Shown piece after piece: positions 7,362 to 14,936 of a stretch of DNA of 18,466 nucleotides. The notes under the pieces were generated by a model, which worked only from the letters and a program-made list of their open reading frames with translations, did not search any database and had not been told where the DNA came from. The position numbers and the translations under genes were made by a program. The DNA lies in NCBI GenBank assembly GCA_937892735.1, contig CALBGL010000097.1:1-18466 (forward strand). The letters run 5' to 3'. The DNA comes from an uncultured Clostridia bacterium (GTDB lineage Bacteria > Bacillota > Clostridia > Lachnospirales > Bianqueaceae). How positions within the stretch are numbered: position 1 is the first letter of the stretch; each line of letters opens with the position of its first letter.

Positions 7362-7414
7362 AAAAAAGGAACTGCCGCACTCGTAGATTCTGGATCTACT
7401 CCCGCAACAGCTCC
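7362..7414 (-). terminator. Rho-independent terminator of the ABC exporter operon
   Basis: Minus strand: GGAGCTGTTGC (from 7414) pairs with GCGGCAGTTCC (to 7368) using G-T pairs. A perfect GTAGAT/ATCTAC inner stem lies between them, and a run of six T follows directly. Confidence 0.9.
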
Positions 7415-7431
7415 TTCGTCTGTATAATAAG

Positions 7432-9318
7432 TTACTCCAACTCAAAGGCGCCGGTATACAGCTGATAATACTTGCCTTTCTGCTCGATCAGCTGCTCATG
7501 CGTTCCCCGTTCGATAATGTGACCATGCTCCAATACCATGATAACGTTGGAGTTCTTGACCGTAGACAGGCGGTGCGCGATGACAAATACGGTGCGTCCT
7601 TTCATCAGCGCATCCATTCCCCGCTGCACAATCGCCTCTGTACGCGTATCGATCGAAGATGTGGCTTCATCCAGAATCATGACCGGGGGATCCGCCACCG
7701 CCGCGCGGGCGATGGACAGGAGCTGGCGCTGTCCCTGCGACAGATTGCTGCCGTTTCCAGACAGCATCGTCTGATAACCTTCCGGCAGGCGCGTGATAAA
7801 ATCGTGGGCTCCGGCCAACTTCGCCGCGTCCATACATTCCTCATCCGTCGCGTCCAGACGGCCATAACGAATATTGTCCATGACCGTTCCTGTAAACAGA
7901 TTCGTATCCTGCAGCACCATTCCCAGAGAACGCCGCAGATCCGCCTTCTTGATCTTATTGATATTGATGCCGTCATAACGGATCTTTCCATCCTCGATAT
8001 CATAAAAACGGTTGATCAGGTTTGTAATCGTGGTCTTTCCGGCGCCGGTCGCGCCCACAAAGGCTACCTTCTGTCCCGGTTCTGCATATAAGGTGATATC
8101 ATGCAGAACGATCTTCCCGGGATCATAACCGAAGTCTACGTCCTTCATACGCACATCGCCGGCCAGCCTCGTATACGTCACCGTACCGTCCGCCTGATGC
8201 GGATGCTTCCAGGCCCATACGCCCGTCCGCTCTGTACACTCGACTAATTCTCCGTTTTCCACCCGCGCATTGACCAATGTCACATATCCATCATCAACTT
8301 CTGGCTCCTGATCCAACATCTCGAAGATACGGCCCGTACCGGCAAGTCCCATAACGATGGCATTGACCTGATTCGATACCTGGTTGATATTGCCCGCAAA
8401 CTGCTTTGTCATGTTCAGGAATGGAACCACCACGCTGATGTTCAGCGCCATGCCCGAAATACTCAGATTGGGCGTGCCGCTCACCAGAAGGATTCCTCCC
8501 ACCAGCGCAACGATCACATACAAGACGTTTCCCACATTATTTAAAATCGGCCCCAGCGTATTCGCGAACTTATTCGCCTTCTCCGATTCCTCAAAAAGCT
8601 TATCATTGATCCTATCGAAATCCTTCTTGCTCTCTTCCTCATGACAGAAGACTTTCACGACCTTCTGTCCATTCATGATCTCCTCGATGAAACCCTCTTC
8701 CTTACCCAAGGCCACCTGCTGATAAGCAAAATGCCTAGCGGAACTGCCCCCCACTTTTTTCGTAATCATCAGCATGACGATTACGCCCGCCAAAACGACC
8801 AGCGCCATCCATACGGAGAAATACAACATGATGCTGAAGATCGTCAATACCGTGATAACAGAAATCAGCAGCTGCGGAAAACTCTGTGAGATCATCTGAC
8901 GCAGCGTATCGATATCATTCGTATAATGGCTCATGATATCGCCATGATTATTACGATCAAAATACCGAACCGGCAGATTCTGCATCTGGCCAAACATCTT
9001 CTCACGCATCTTCATCAGAGATCCCTGCGTGATAATGGCCATCATCTGATTGAATGCGAAGCCTGAGATGAGGGACAGCACATAGAAAAATGCCAAAATC
9101 CCTACGAATCCCAGAATTTGACTCCCTACCTGACTCCAGTCGCCGCTCTGCCAACTCTGCTCCACGAGTGCGATGACATTTTGCATGAACACCGCGGGAA
9201 TCGAACTGACAATGGCATTAAAGATAATGAAAACAATAACCAGCGGCAGCATGACCGGATAGAAGGAAAAGAGCTCCTTCATCAAACGAATCGTAATACT
9301 CTTCTTATTCTTCTGCAT
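7432..9318 (-). CDS. Heterodimeric ABC exporter, catalytically competent subunit (BmrD/TM288 type)
   Basis: This is a fused exporter half. Six membrane helices occupy roughly residues 15-320 and an ATPase occupies residues 388-628. Motifs: Walker A GATGAGKTT (422-430), signature LSQGQ (526-530), Walker B ILDEATSSID with the catalytic Glu (551), and switch His582. The signature has Gln in place of the usual third Gly. This is the same LSQGQ found in TM288-type subunits, where it faces the degenerate site of the partner. About 50 extra residues (337-387, including TGVWAWKHPHQADGTV) separate the membrane part from the ATPase. The coding frame overlaps the end of the partner gene. ATG at 9318 was chosen because AGGTGA (9324-9329) is best spaced from it; ATG at 9321 or GTG at 9327 are alternatives. 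Likely exports drugs, lipids or peptides; the substrate is unknown. Confidence 0.93.
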   Translation of the reverse strand: MQKNKKSITIRLMKELFSFYPVMLPLVIVFIIFNAIVSSIPAVFMQNVIALVEQSWQSGDWSQVGSQILGFVGILAFFYVLSLISGFAFNQMMAIITQGSLMKMREKMFGQMQNLPVRYFDRNNHGDIMSHYTNDIDTLRQMISQSFPQLLISVITVLTIFSIMLYFSVWMALVVLAGVIVMLMITKKVGGSSARHFAYQQVALGKEEGFIEEIMNGQKVVKVFCHEEESKKDFDRINDKLFEESEKANKFANTLGPILNNVGNVLYVIVALVGGILLVSGTPNLSISGMALNISVVVPFLNMTKQFAGNINQVSNQVNAIVMGLAGTGRIFEMLDQEPEVDDGYVTLVNARVENGELVECTERTGVWAWKHPHQADGTVTYTRLAGDVRMKDVDFGYDPGKIVLHDITLYAEPGQKVAFVGATGAGKTTITNLINRFYDIEDGKIRYDGININKIKKADLRRSLGMVLQDTNLFTGTVMDNIRYGRLDATDEECMDAAKLAGAHDFITRLPEGYQTMLSGNGSNLSQGQRQLLSIARAAVADPPVMILDEATSSIDTRTEAIVQRGMDALMKGRTVFVIAHRLSTVKNSNVIMVLEHGHIIERGTHEQLIEQKGKYYQLYTGAFELE

Positions 9319-11053
9319 CATGATCACCTGCCTTATTCTGAGAAGTATAGACTTCCTGATAAATCGCGTTTGTCGCCATCAGCTCCTGATGCGTACCGAT
9401 CGCCTGGATCCTTCCGCCATCCATGACGATGATGCGATCCGCATCTTCCACAGAAGCCGTACGCTGCGCGATGATGATTTTAGTAGTCTCCGGAATATAT
9501 TCCCGCATGGCCTTTCGAATCATCGCGTCCGTCCGCGTATCCACCGCACTGGTGGAATCATCCAGAATCAAGATCTTGGGCCTCTTCAGCAACGCTCTGG
9601 CGATACACAACCGTTGCTTCTGTCCCCCCGATACATTCGCGCCGCCCTGCTCGATATATGTATCATATTTCTTCGGAAACTGCTGGATGAACTCATCCGC
9701 CTGCGCCAGTCTGCATGCCTCTTCCAGCTCCTCGTCCGTGGCGTCCAAGTTCCCCCAGCGCAGGTTTTCCTTAATCGTGCCGGAGAAGAGAATATTCTTC
9801 TGCAGTACCACAGCCACCTGGTTTCGAAGAGACTCTACATCATACTGACGCACATCGACGCCGCCCACCTTGACCGATCCCTCCGTCGCTTCATACAGCC
9901 GGGAAATCAACTGAATCAGAGAGGACTTAGAAGAACCAGTCCCTCCGATAATTCCGATGGTTTCTCCCGAACGGATATGCAGATTAATATCCGCCAGCGC
10001 CATACGCTCCGCCTTTTTAGAATACTTGAAACTTACATTATCAAAGTCGATAGAACCATCCTTCACCTCATAAATCGGATTGTCCGGGTCTACAATCGTA
10101 CTCTTCTCCCGCAGCACTTCCACAATACGCTGTGCCGACTCTGTCGCCATCGTAATCATGACAAACACCATGGAAAGCATCATCAGGCTGCTCAGAATCA
10201 TAAAACTATAGGTCAGCAAGGAAGAAAACTGTCCCACATCCAAGTCCAATCCCCGAGATGTGATAATCGTATAGGAACCAAAGGAAAGGACGAACACCAT
10301 AACCGCATAGATACAGAACTGCATCAGCGGATTATTCAGCGCCAGAATACGTTCCGCCTTTGTGAAATCGCCGCATACATCTTCCGCGGCCCGGTTGAAC
10401 TTCTGCTTCTCATAGCCTTCCCGCACATAGGACTTCACCACACGAATGCCCTTCACATTCTCCTGAATAGAGCTATTCAGCGCATCATATTTCTTGAATA
10501 CCCGCTTAAAAAGAGGCATCGTCTTACGTGCCACCAAAAATAGTCCAATTCCCAAAAGAGGCGCGACAATTAAGAAAATAAAAGCCATCCGTCCTCCCAT
10601 GATAAATGCCATAGCAAACGCGAAAATGAGCATCAACGGACTCCGGATCGCCGTACGGATGATCATCATATAGGCAAACTGCACGTTACTCACATCCGTC
10701 GTCATCCGCGTCACCAATGAGGATGTAGAGAATTTGTCAATATTCTCAAAAGAATAGTTCTGGATCGCGTAAAACATATCTTTCCGCAGGTTTTTCGCCA
10801 GTCCGCAGGAAGCGGTTGCGCAGGTGGATCCTGCCAGCGCACCGAACATCAGGGATAATCCCGCCATCACAACTAAGACCAAACCATAACCCACAATGAC
10901 TCCAAGGTCACAGCCCGCCTTGATCTGGTTCACTAATTCCGCAATGATAAACGGAATAACGCACTCCATTACAACCTCCATGGAAACCAGGATCGGGGTC
11001 GCGATGGATACCTTTTTATACTCTCGAATACTTTTTGCCAGTTCTTTGACCAT
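9305..11053 (-). CDS. Heterodimeric ABC exporter, degenerate-site subunit (BmrC/TM287 type)
   Basis: The first gene of the operon encodes 582 residues: an ABC exporter membrane domain (about 1-310) with the coupling region SFENIDKFSTSSLVTRMTTDV, then an ATPase. Walker A is GGTGSSKSS (370-378), with Ser for the third Gly. The signature is a normal VSGGQ (474-478). Walker B reads ILILDDSTSAVD, with Asp499 where the catalytic Glu should be. The switch residue is Gln530 (IIIAQRTAS) instead of His. These changes are the known mark of the degenerate half in heterodimeric exporters such as TM287/288 and BmrCD. ATP stays bound there while the partner site hydrolyses. Its intact signature completes the partner's active site. 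Start ATG has AAGGAAG just upstream. Expression is probably controlled at the palindrome at 11092-11116. Confidence 0.94.
   Translation of the reverse strand: MVKELAKSIREYKKVSIATPILVSMEVVMECVIPFIIAELVNQIKAGCDLGVIVGYGLVLVVMAGLSLMFGALAGSTCATASCGLAKNLRKDMFYAIQNYSFENIDKFSTSSLVTRMTTDVSNVQFAYMMIIRTAIRSPLMLIFAFAMAFIMGGRMAFIFLIVAPLLGIGLFLVARKTMPLFKRVFKKYDALNSSIQENVKGIRVVKSYVREGYEKQKFNRAAEDVCGDFTKAERILALNNPLMQFCIYAVMVFVLSFGSYTIITSRGLDLDVGQFSSLLTYSFMILSSLMMLSMVFVMITMATESAQRIVEVLREKSTIVDPDNPIYEVKDGSIDFDNVSFKYSKKAERMALADINLHIRSGETIGIIGGTGSSKSSLIQLISRLYEATEGSVKVGGVDVRQYDVESLRNQVAVVLQKNILFSGTIKENLRWGNLDATDEELEEACRLAQADEFIQQFPKKYDTYIEQGGANVSGGQKQRLCIARALLKRPKILILDDSTSAVDTRTDAMIRKAMREYIPETTKIIIAQRTASVEDADRIIVMDGGRIQAIGTHQELMATNAIYQEVYTSQNKAGDHDAEE
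9324..9329 (-). promoter_or_regulatory. Ribosome binding site deciding the start of the second exporter gene
   Basis: Minus-strand AGGTGA lies 5 bases before ATG 9318, 2 bases before ATG 9321, and overlaps the GTG at 9327. It therefore favours 9318. The site lies inside the last codons of the upstream gene, giving translational coupling. Confidence 0.45.
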
Positions 11054-11091
11054 TGCACACTTCCTTCTTTCCCTTTTGTCAAAAAAAAGTA

Positions 11092-11116
11092 TTTATCAAA
11101 TCACTCATTTGATAAA
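11092..11116. promoter_or_regulatory. 25-base palindromic operator of the ABC exporter operon
   Basis: Perfect 10-base arms TTTATCAAAT (11092-11101) and ATTTGATAAA (11107-11116) flank a 5-base centre. It lies about 12-36 bases after the predicted transcription start, so a bound repressor would block the polymerase. AT-rich palindromes of this size are typical of MarR-family regulators. No regulator gene is adjacent. Confidence 0.75.
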
Positions 11117-11134
11117 CACTATGATAGCATCTTT

Positions 11135-11163
11135 ATTATAATCGATCTGAATTTTAATGTCAA
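11135..11163 (-). promoter_or_regulatory. Perfect-consensus sigma-A promoter of the ABC exporter operon
   Basis: On the minus strand TTGACA (11158-11163) and TATAAT (11135-11140) match consensus at all 12 positions with a 17-base spacer. A promoter this strong usually needs repression, which agrees with the palindrome just downstream. Confidence 0.9.
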
Positions 11164-11182
11164 GGTACCTTTTTATTTCCCC

Positions 11183-11211
11183 TTGTATTTTTGTAGATTT
11201 TGTGATAAGAT
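11183..11211 (+). promoter_or_regulatory. Candidate promoter of the glycoside hydrolase gene
   Basis: TTGTAT (11183-11188) and TAAGAT (11206-11211) are 17 bases apart. TTGTAT is matched by ATACAA at 11210-11215, an inverted pair spanning the promoter that might bind a regulator. Both hexamers are imperfect. Confidence 0.5.
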
Positions 11212-11243
11212 ACAAATAAAAAACTTGCAAAGGATGAATTTCT

Positions 11244-14009
11244 ATGGATAATCACCTGAACCTCTGCGGTCTATGGGAGTTTGCATATCGCGCGGACCGC
11301 TCTTTCGACCTGACGCACCTTCCTTCCGATCTGGAATTTTGTACAGAAATGCCGATTCCAGGCTATTGGGATGATCATATCGACCGGCTGAAAACTACAT
11401 CTGTCTGGTCCCGGGATGTTCGTTTTAATCCAGGTTATCGCATGATCGAGTATCCATTGGGTACCGGCAAGCCCTTTGACACCTCTCTTCCTTTTCTGCT
11501 GGGAAATGGCTGGTATCGACGCCGGATACAGATTCCCGCGGATTGGGAGAATCATGTCGTTCTGCTGCGCATCGCCGGCGCAAAGATGGATCTGGCGGTG
11601 TGGATCAATGGAAAACCCGTCATACTGCACCAAAACCATCTTGTCGGTCTTTGTCTTCCTATTCAAGATATGCTTTTTCCCGGCCAGACGAACGAACTGA
11701 TTCTGGGCGTCAGCAATCTCCGCCAAAACCTGATCGGCTGCGAAACCCGGGGATACAAAGGGTTCAGCGCTGGAATCTACGGTCCCGTCAGCATCGAAGT
11801 CAGTCCGCATTATGCCATAACTGACCTCTATGTCTATCCGGATTCCGATCTGTCCACACTGCACATGGAAGTAGAAGGAACCGGACTTGAATCCTCTTCC
11901 CTCCGTTTTCATTGGAAGATACAGGAAAGTCCCGATTCCAGTCCGATCCTGCAAGGAATCGCCGAGGCCGCGCGTTTTTCCTGTTCTGCCCGCGATCTGA
12001 CACCCTGGTCGGAACAGAATCCTATCCTTTATTATTTGGAGATACAGGCCTACCTGGGAAATACCCCCTGCGGCAAGTACGCTCAACGTTTTGGACTTCG
12101 CCGCATGCAGACACAGGGACAAGCCATTCTTCTCAATGGCATCCCGACTCTGCTTCGCGGTCTTACTGAACACGGCTATTTCCCCTTGACCTGTACGCCT
12201 CCAATGGATAAAGTCTATTATCGCAGAGCCGTTCGAAGATATCAGGAAATCGGCTTTAACTGGATTCGTTTTCATACTACAGTCCCTCATGAGGCATATC
12301 TGGAAGCCTGTGATGAATTGGGCATGCTTGTGCAGGTAGAAGCACCAAATGGTTTTGACGAAACGCTCTGGGAACAGATTCTTCGCCGATGCCGACGGCA
12401 TCCTTCTGTCATTCTGTACTGTTGCGGCAACGAAGTCCCCTTGACGGATCCTCTGCTGGATCAGTTAGAACGTTGTCGTCTGCTTCAGCAGCGACTAGTT
12501 CCAGACGCGCTGTTCAGCCCCATGGAGGCTTTGCCCGGAGCGGACTGGATGCCTGACGGGAGCGATCTCTCTGATAAACCACTTCCGCATAATCCGCAGA
12601 AGATGTCGCGGCTACGCGCCATGAGCGATGTGCTTGAACCTCAGAAACATATCGGTATCGACAGACCCGAAACTCGCTGGCAGGATCTTGAACCTCTGGT
12701 AGCTTTCTATGGAAAACCCTATCTCAGCCACGAGGTGGGGATTCTCGATACCTACCTCTCTCTGGATTTAGAAAAGCGCTACGAAGGGACTCGCATCGGC
12801 ACCTCCCTCTTTTCCGGAGCGCGCGCTCTCCTGCAAGCGGCGGGTCTGCTGGATTCCGCCCCACTATACTATCGTCACTCCTGTTACTGGAGCGCCGTTC
12901 TTCGCAAGCTTTTTATCGAACGCCTGCGACTGACCCGAGGCGTCAGCGGATACGATTATTTGGGAGCTATCGACTGTCATTGGCACCGCTGCGGTTATAC
13001 GCCCGGTATCCTGAACGAGTTCCACGAATACAAGCCCGGAGAAAACGCCTCGCAAATCTTGCGTTATAATGACGAGAGCCTGCTTCTAACCGATCTTGGT
13101 ATCCATCGAAATTATCGCTGCGGCGAAGATATCTCCTTCTCCGTCTTTTCCTCTGTCTATGGCATTCATACCGAAGGGCCTGCTGTTCTGGAGATGCGCC
13201 TGACCGGCTCCCATCAGAATTTATACTGGTATGCCTCCCGCGATATTTCACGAGTTCCTTTATACGAGAAAACACTTTTGCAGGAAGTCACATTGACCAC
13301 GCCCACCCTTCCGCAGCCAGACTCTTGTCATCTGAAGCTCACTCTGACCGGACCGGACTATGTCCTTGAAAACGAATACAGCCTGTGGTTATTTCCCAGC
13401 GTGAAACCAAGTCTACAGGACGTCCGCGTATTTCATCACGCGGACTCCGACCTGATTCCTTTCCTGCAATCCGGAGGACGCGCCCTGATCCTTTCTCCCC
13501 TTAAGATGTCCCGTCAACCGCTTCATTTCTATAAACTCCTGGCGGGCAGACCTGTCGGCACAACCGCTACCGTGCTGCACGACCATCCCATCTGGCAAGG
13601 CTTCCCGCAGGAAGGCTGGTGCGATCTTCAATTCTATCCCATGATGGAATCCGCCTGTTCCGTGGTCTTTGACGAACACCTACCGCTGCCCTTCCATCCG
13701 ATTCTGGAAACAGTTCACTCTTACAAATTCATTCGCAAGCAGGCCGCGATCTTTGAATTTTCCGTGGGAACCGGCCGCGCCCTCGTCTGTACTCTGTGCC
13801 TTTCGGGTACGGATCCGGCGCAGGAATATCTGTTGGCGCAAACTCTGAATTACATGCGCAGTTCCGCCTTCTATCCTGTCGATCGGTTGACTCCCGAGGA
13901 GGCAATGCAAAGCCTGTTGGCGGGTCAATCGCACACTGACACAGAAGATCCGGACACCGGACTCGATGGCAATGCCGTACTGGGGCGCTGGGATCTGATC
14001 CTGGACTAA
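11244..14009 (+). CDS. Glycoside hydrolase family 2 protein, cytoplasmic
   Basis: This 921-residue enzyme has the GH2 order. An N-terminal jelly-roll sugar-binding domain contains LCGLWEFAYR, IPGYWDD and GNGWYRRRIQIP. An immunoglobulin-like domain follows to about residue 285, then a TIM barrel. In the barrel, CCGNEV supplies the acid/base Glu397 and YLSHEVG the probable nucleophile Glu497. The GN-E pair is the family mark. The last 200 residues (SGGRALILSPLK, VGTGRALVCTLCLSG) look like a class-I amidotransferase-like fold, perhaps for oligomer contact. There is no signal peptide, so it should act inside the cell on imported oligosaccharides by a retaining mechanism. GH2 covers beta-galactosidase, mannosidase, glucuronidase and others; the specific sugar cannot be fixed here. 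AAAGGA lies nine bases before the ATG. Divergent from the exporter operon. Confidence 0.88.
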   Translation: MDNHLNLCGLWEFAYRADRSFDLTHLPSDLEFCTEMPIPGYWDDHIDRLKTTSVWSRDVRFNPGYRMIEYPLGTGKPFDTSLPFLLGNGWYRRRIQIPADWENHVVLLRIAGAKMDLAVWINGKPVILHQNHLVGLCLPIQDMLFPGQTNELILGVSNLRQNLIGCETRGYKGFSAGIYGPVSIEVSPHYAITDLYVYPDSDLSTLHMEVEGTGLESSSLRFHWKIQESPDSSPILQGIAEAARFSCSARDLTPWSEQNPILYYLEIQAYLGNTPCGKYAQRFGLRRMQTQGQAILLNGIPTLLRGLTEHGYFPLTCTPPMDKVYYRRAVRRYQEIGFNWIRFHTTVPHEAYLEACDELGMLVQVEAPNGFDETLWEQILRRCRRHPSVILYCCGNEVPLTDPLLDQLERCRLLQQRLVPDALFSPMEALPGADWMPDGSDLSDKPLPHNPQKMSRLRAMSDVLEPQKHIGIDRPETRWQDLEPLVAFYGKPYLSHEVGILDTYLSLDLEKRYEGTRIGTSLFSGARALLQAAGLLDSAPLYYRHSCYWSAVLRKLFIERLRLTRGVSGYDYLGAIDCHWHRCGYTPGILNEFHEYKPGENASQILRYNDESLLLTDLGIHRNYRCGEDISFSVFSSVYGIHTEGPAVLEMRLTGSHQNLYWYASRDISRVPLYEKTLLQEVTLTTPTLPQPDSCHLKLTLTGPDYVLENEYSLWLFPSVKPSLQDVRVFHHADSDLIPFLQSGGRALILSPLKMSRQPLHFYKLLAGRPVGTTATVLHDHPIWQGFPQEGWCDLQFYPMMESACSVVFDEHLPLPFHPILETVHSYKFIRKQAAIFEFSVGTGRALVCTLCLSGTDPAQEYLLAQTLNYMRSSAFYPVDRLTPEEAMQSLLAGQSHTDTEDPDTGLDGNAVLGRWDLILD

Positions 14010-14010
14010 G

Positions 14011-14673
14011 TCAGCTCAGTTTGCTTCCATTTGCAATCAGCTTGAACTTAGATCCCAACCCCTCCGCCGCTCTGCGGCACATGAGCATACGTTCCAGGAA
14101 AATCTCAAAATAGTCGATCACCGTACACATCGTATCATCCAGTTCCATTTCCATCTGAATCGTTTTCTTCTCCCGATTTACCGTAAGATTGGCCGAAAGT
14201 ACCGCATAGTTCACACGATCGTGCGCGTCAAAACTGGTGATGACATGATTCCTCACTCGATTACGGCGCACATCCGTTTTATCCGCCAAAATCAGCGCGG
14301 CGGATACCACATCAAAAGCGGTTCCTGTCTTCTCATCATGATTCCCGATCGCGGCGGCTACAGATGCGGCATCCACCAGCGGCATTCCCATCTCTTTCAG
14401 GATCTGATACGCCAGAATGGCACCGCTGTGCGCATGATCCTCTCGATTGATACTATTTCCAATATCATGCATGTACCCCGCGATCTTACAAAGCTCCACG
14501 GCATGTTCCTCACACCCCAATTCTCTGAGAATCATCGCCGCCGTCTCCGCTACCTTGGCCGCATGCTTCTTAGAATGTTCCGTATACCCCAGCTTTCCTA
14601 ACACTTCATTTCCCTTCTCAATCAGAATATTGATCTCTTCGCTATTTTTAATCTGCTTATATGTGAGTTTCAT
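14011..14673 (-). CDS. HD-domain phosphohydrolase
   Basis: The 220-residue protein carries the metal-binding HD pattern: His37 (HSKKHA), His69-Asp70 (GYMHDIGN), a following NREDHAHSG element, Asn111-His112-Asp113 (GNHDE) and a distal Asp131 in ADKTDVRR. HD proteins hydrolyse phosphate esters, such as nucleotides or cyclic nucleotides, using one or two metal ions. The C-terminal 80 residues (including TVNREKKTIQMEMELDD) have no motif I can name. No signal peptide is present, so it is cytoplasmic. AAGGGG lies about five bases before the ATG. The stop is one base from the end of the glycoside hydrolase gene on the opposite strand. The substrate is unknown, and it may be a nucleotidase rather than a signalling enzyme. 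Confidence 0.87.
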   Translation of the reverse strand: MKLTYKQIKNSEEINILIEKGNEVLGKLGYTEHSKKHAAKVAETAAMILRELGCEEHAVELCKIAGYMHDIGNSINREDHAHSGAILAYQILKEMGMPLVDAASVAAAIGNHDEKTGTAFDVVSAALILADKTDVRRNRVRNHVITSFDAHDRVNYAVLSANLTVNREKKTIQMEMELDDTMCTVIDYFEIFLERMLMCRRAAEGLGSKFKLIANGSKLS

Positions 14674-14706
14674 GGCATCCCCTTCTTTTCATTTGATATA
14701 ATTTGC

Positions 14707-14735
14707 AGTATACCGTTTTCTTTTGAAATCTACAA
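14707..14735 (-). promoter_or_regulatory. Promoter of the HD-domain gene
   Basis: Minus-strand TTGTAG (14730-14735) and TATACT (14707-14712) have a 17-base spacer and lie 34 bases ahead of the ATG. Confidence 0.6.
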
Positions 14736-14856
14736 GCCCCGTTTTGTAAAATTTGCAAGTAGAATATTTTTCCAGCTCCCTTTCCTCCTTCCTCTTTCCC
14801 CCTTGTGCTTTTACACAAAATTTCATGTCTCATTTTGGTAATTTTGACTTTCTCTC

Positions 14857-14885
14857 TTGAGTTTTTTCCTTAAATAGGATACACT
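14857..14885 (+). promoter_or_regulatory. Candidate promoter of the MacB-type transporter gene
   Basis: TTGAGT (14857-14862) and TACACT (14880-14885) are 17 bases apart. The rest of the 14736-14856 gap is AT-rich with a pyrimidine tract and a small TTGTG/CACAA inverted pair (14803-14818); nothing else was recognised there. Confidence 0.5.
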
Positions 14886-14936
14886 ACTAAATACGGTTCT
14901 TCAGAGAGCCTATCAAAAAGGGAGGAGTTTATTGGC

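Noticed and set aside
7203..7427. 74-codon open frame on the plus strand
   Set aside because: It begins inside a terminator, covers the opposite strand of the ATPase relic and of the exporter terminator, and has no ribosome site.
9320..10543. 407-codon open frame on the plus strand
   Set aside because: It is antisense to the first exporter gene, lacks a ribosome site and any domain pattern, and is rich in His, Arg, Ile and Gln as expected of a shadow frame.
11271..12401. 376-codon open frame on the minus strand
   Set aside because: It is antisense to the glycoside hydrolase gene, whose motifs and start are clear. No recognisable domain.
14691..14698. ATTTGATA upstream of the HD-domain gene, matching one arm of the exporter operator
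   Set aside because: Only a single half-site of 8 bases is present and the second arm is missing, so chance is likely in AT-rich intergenic DNA.
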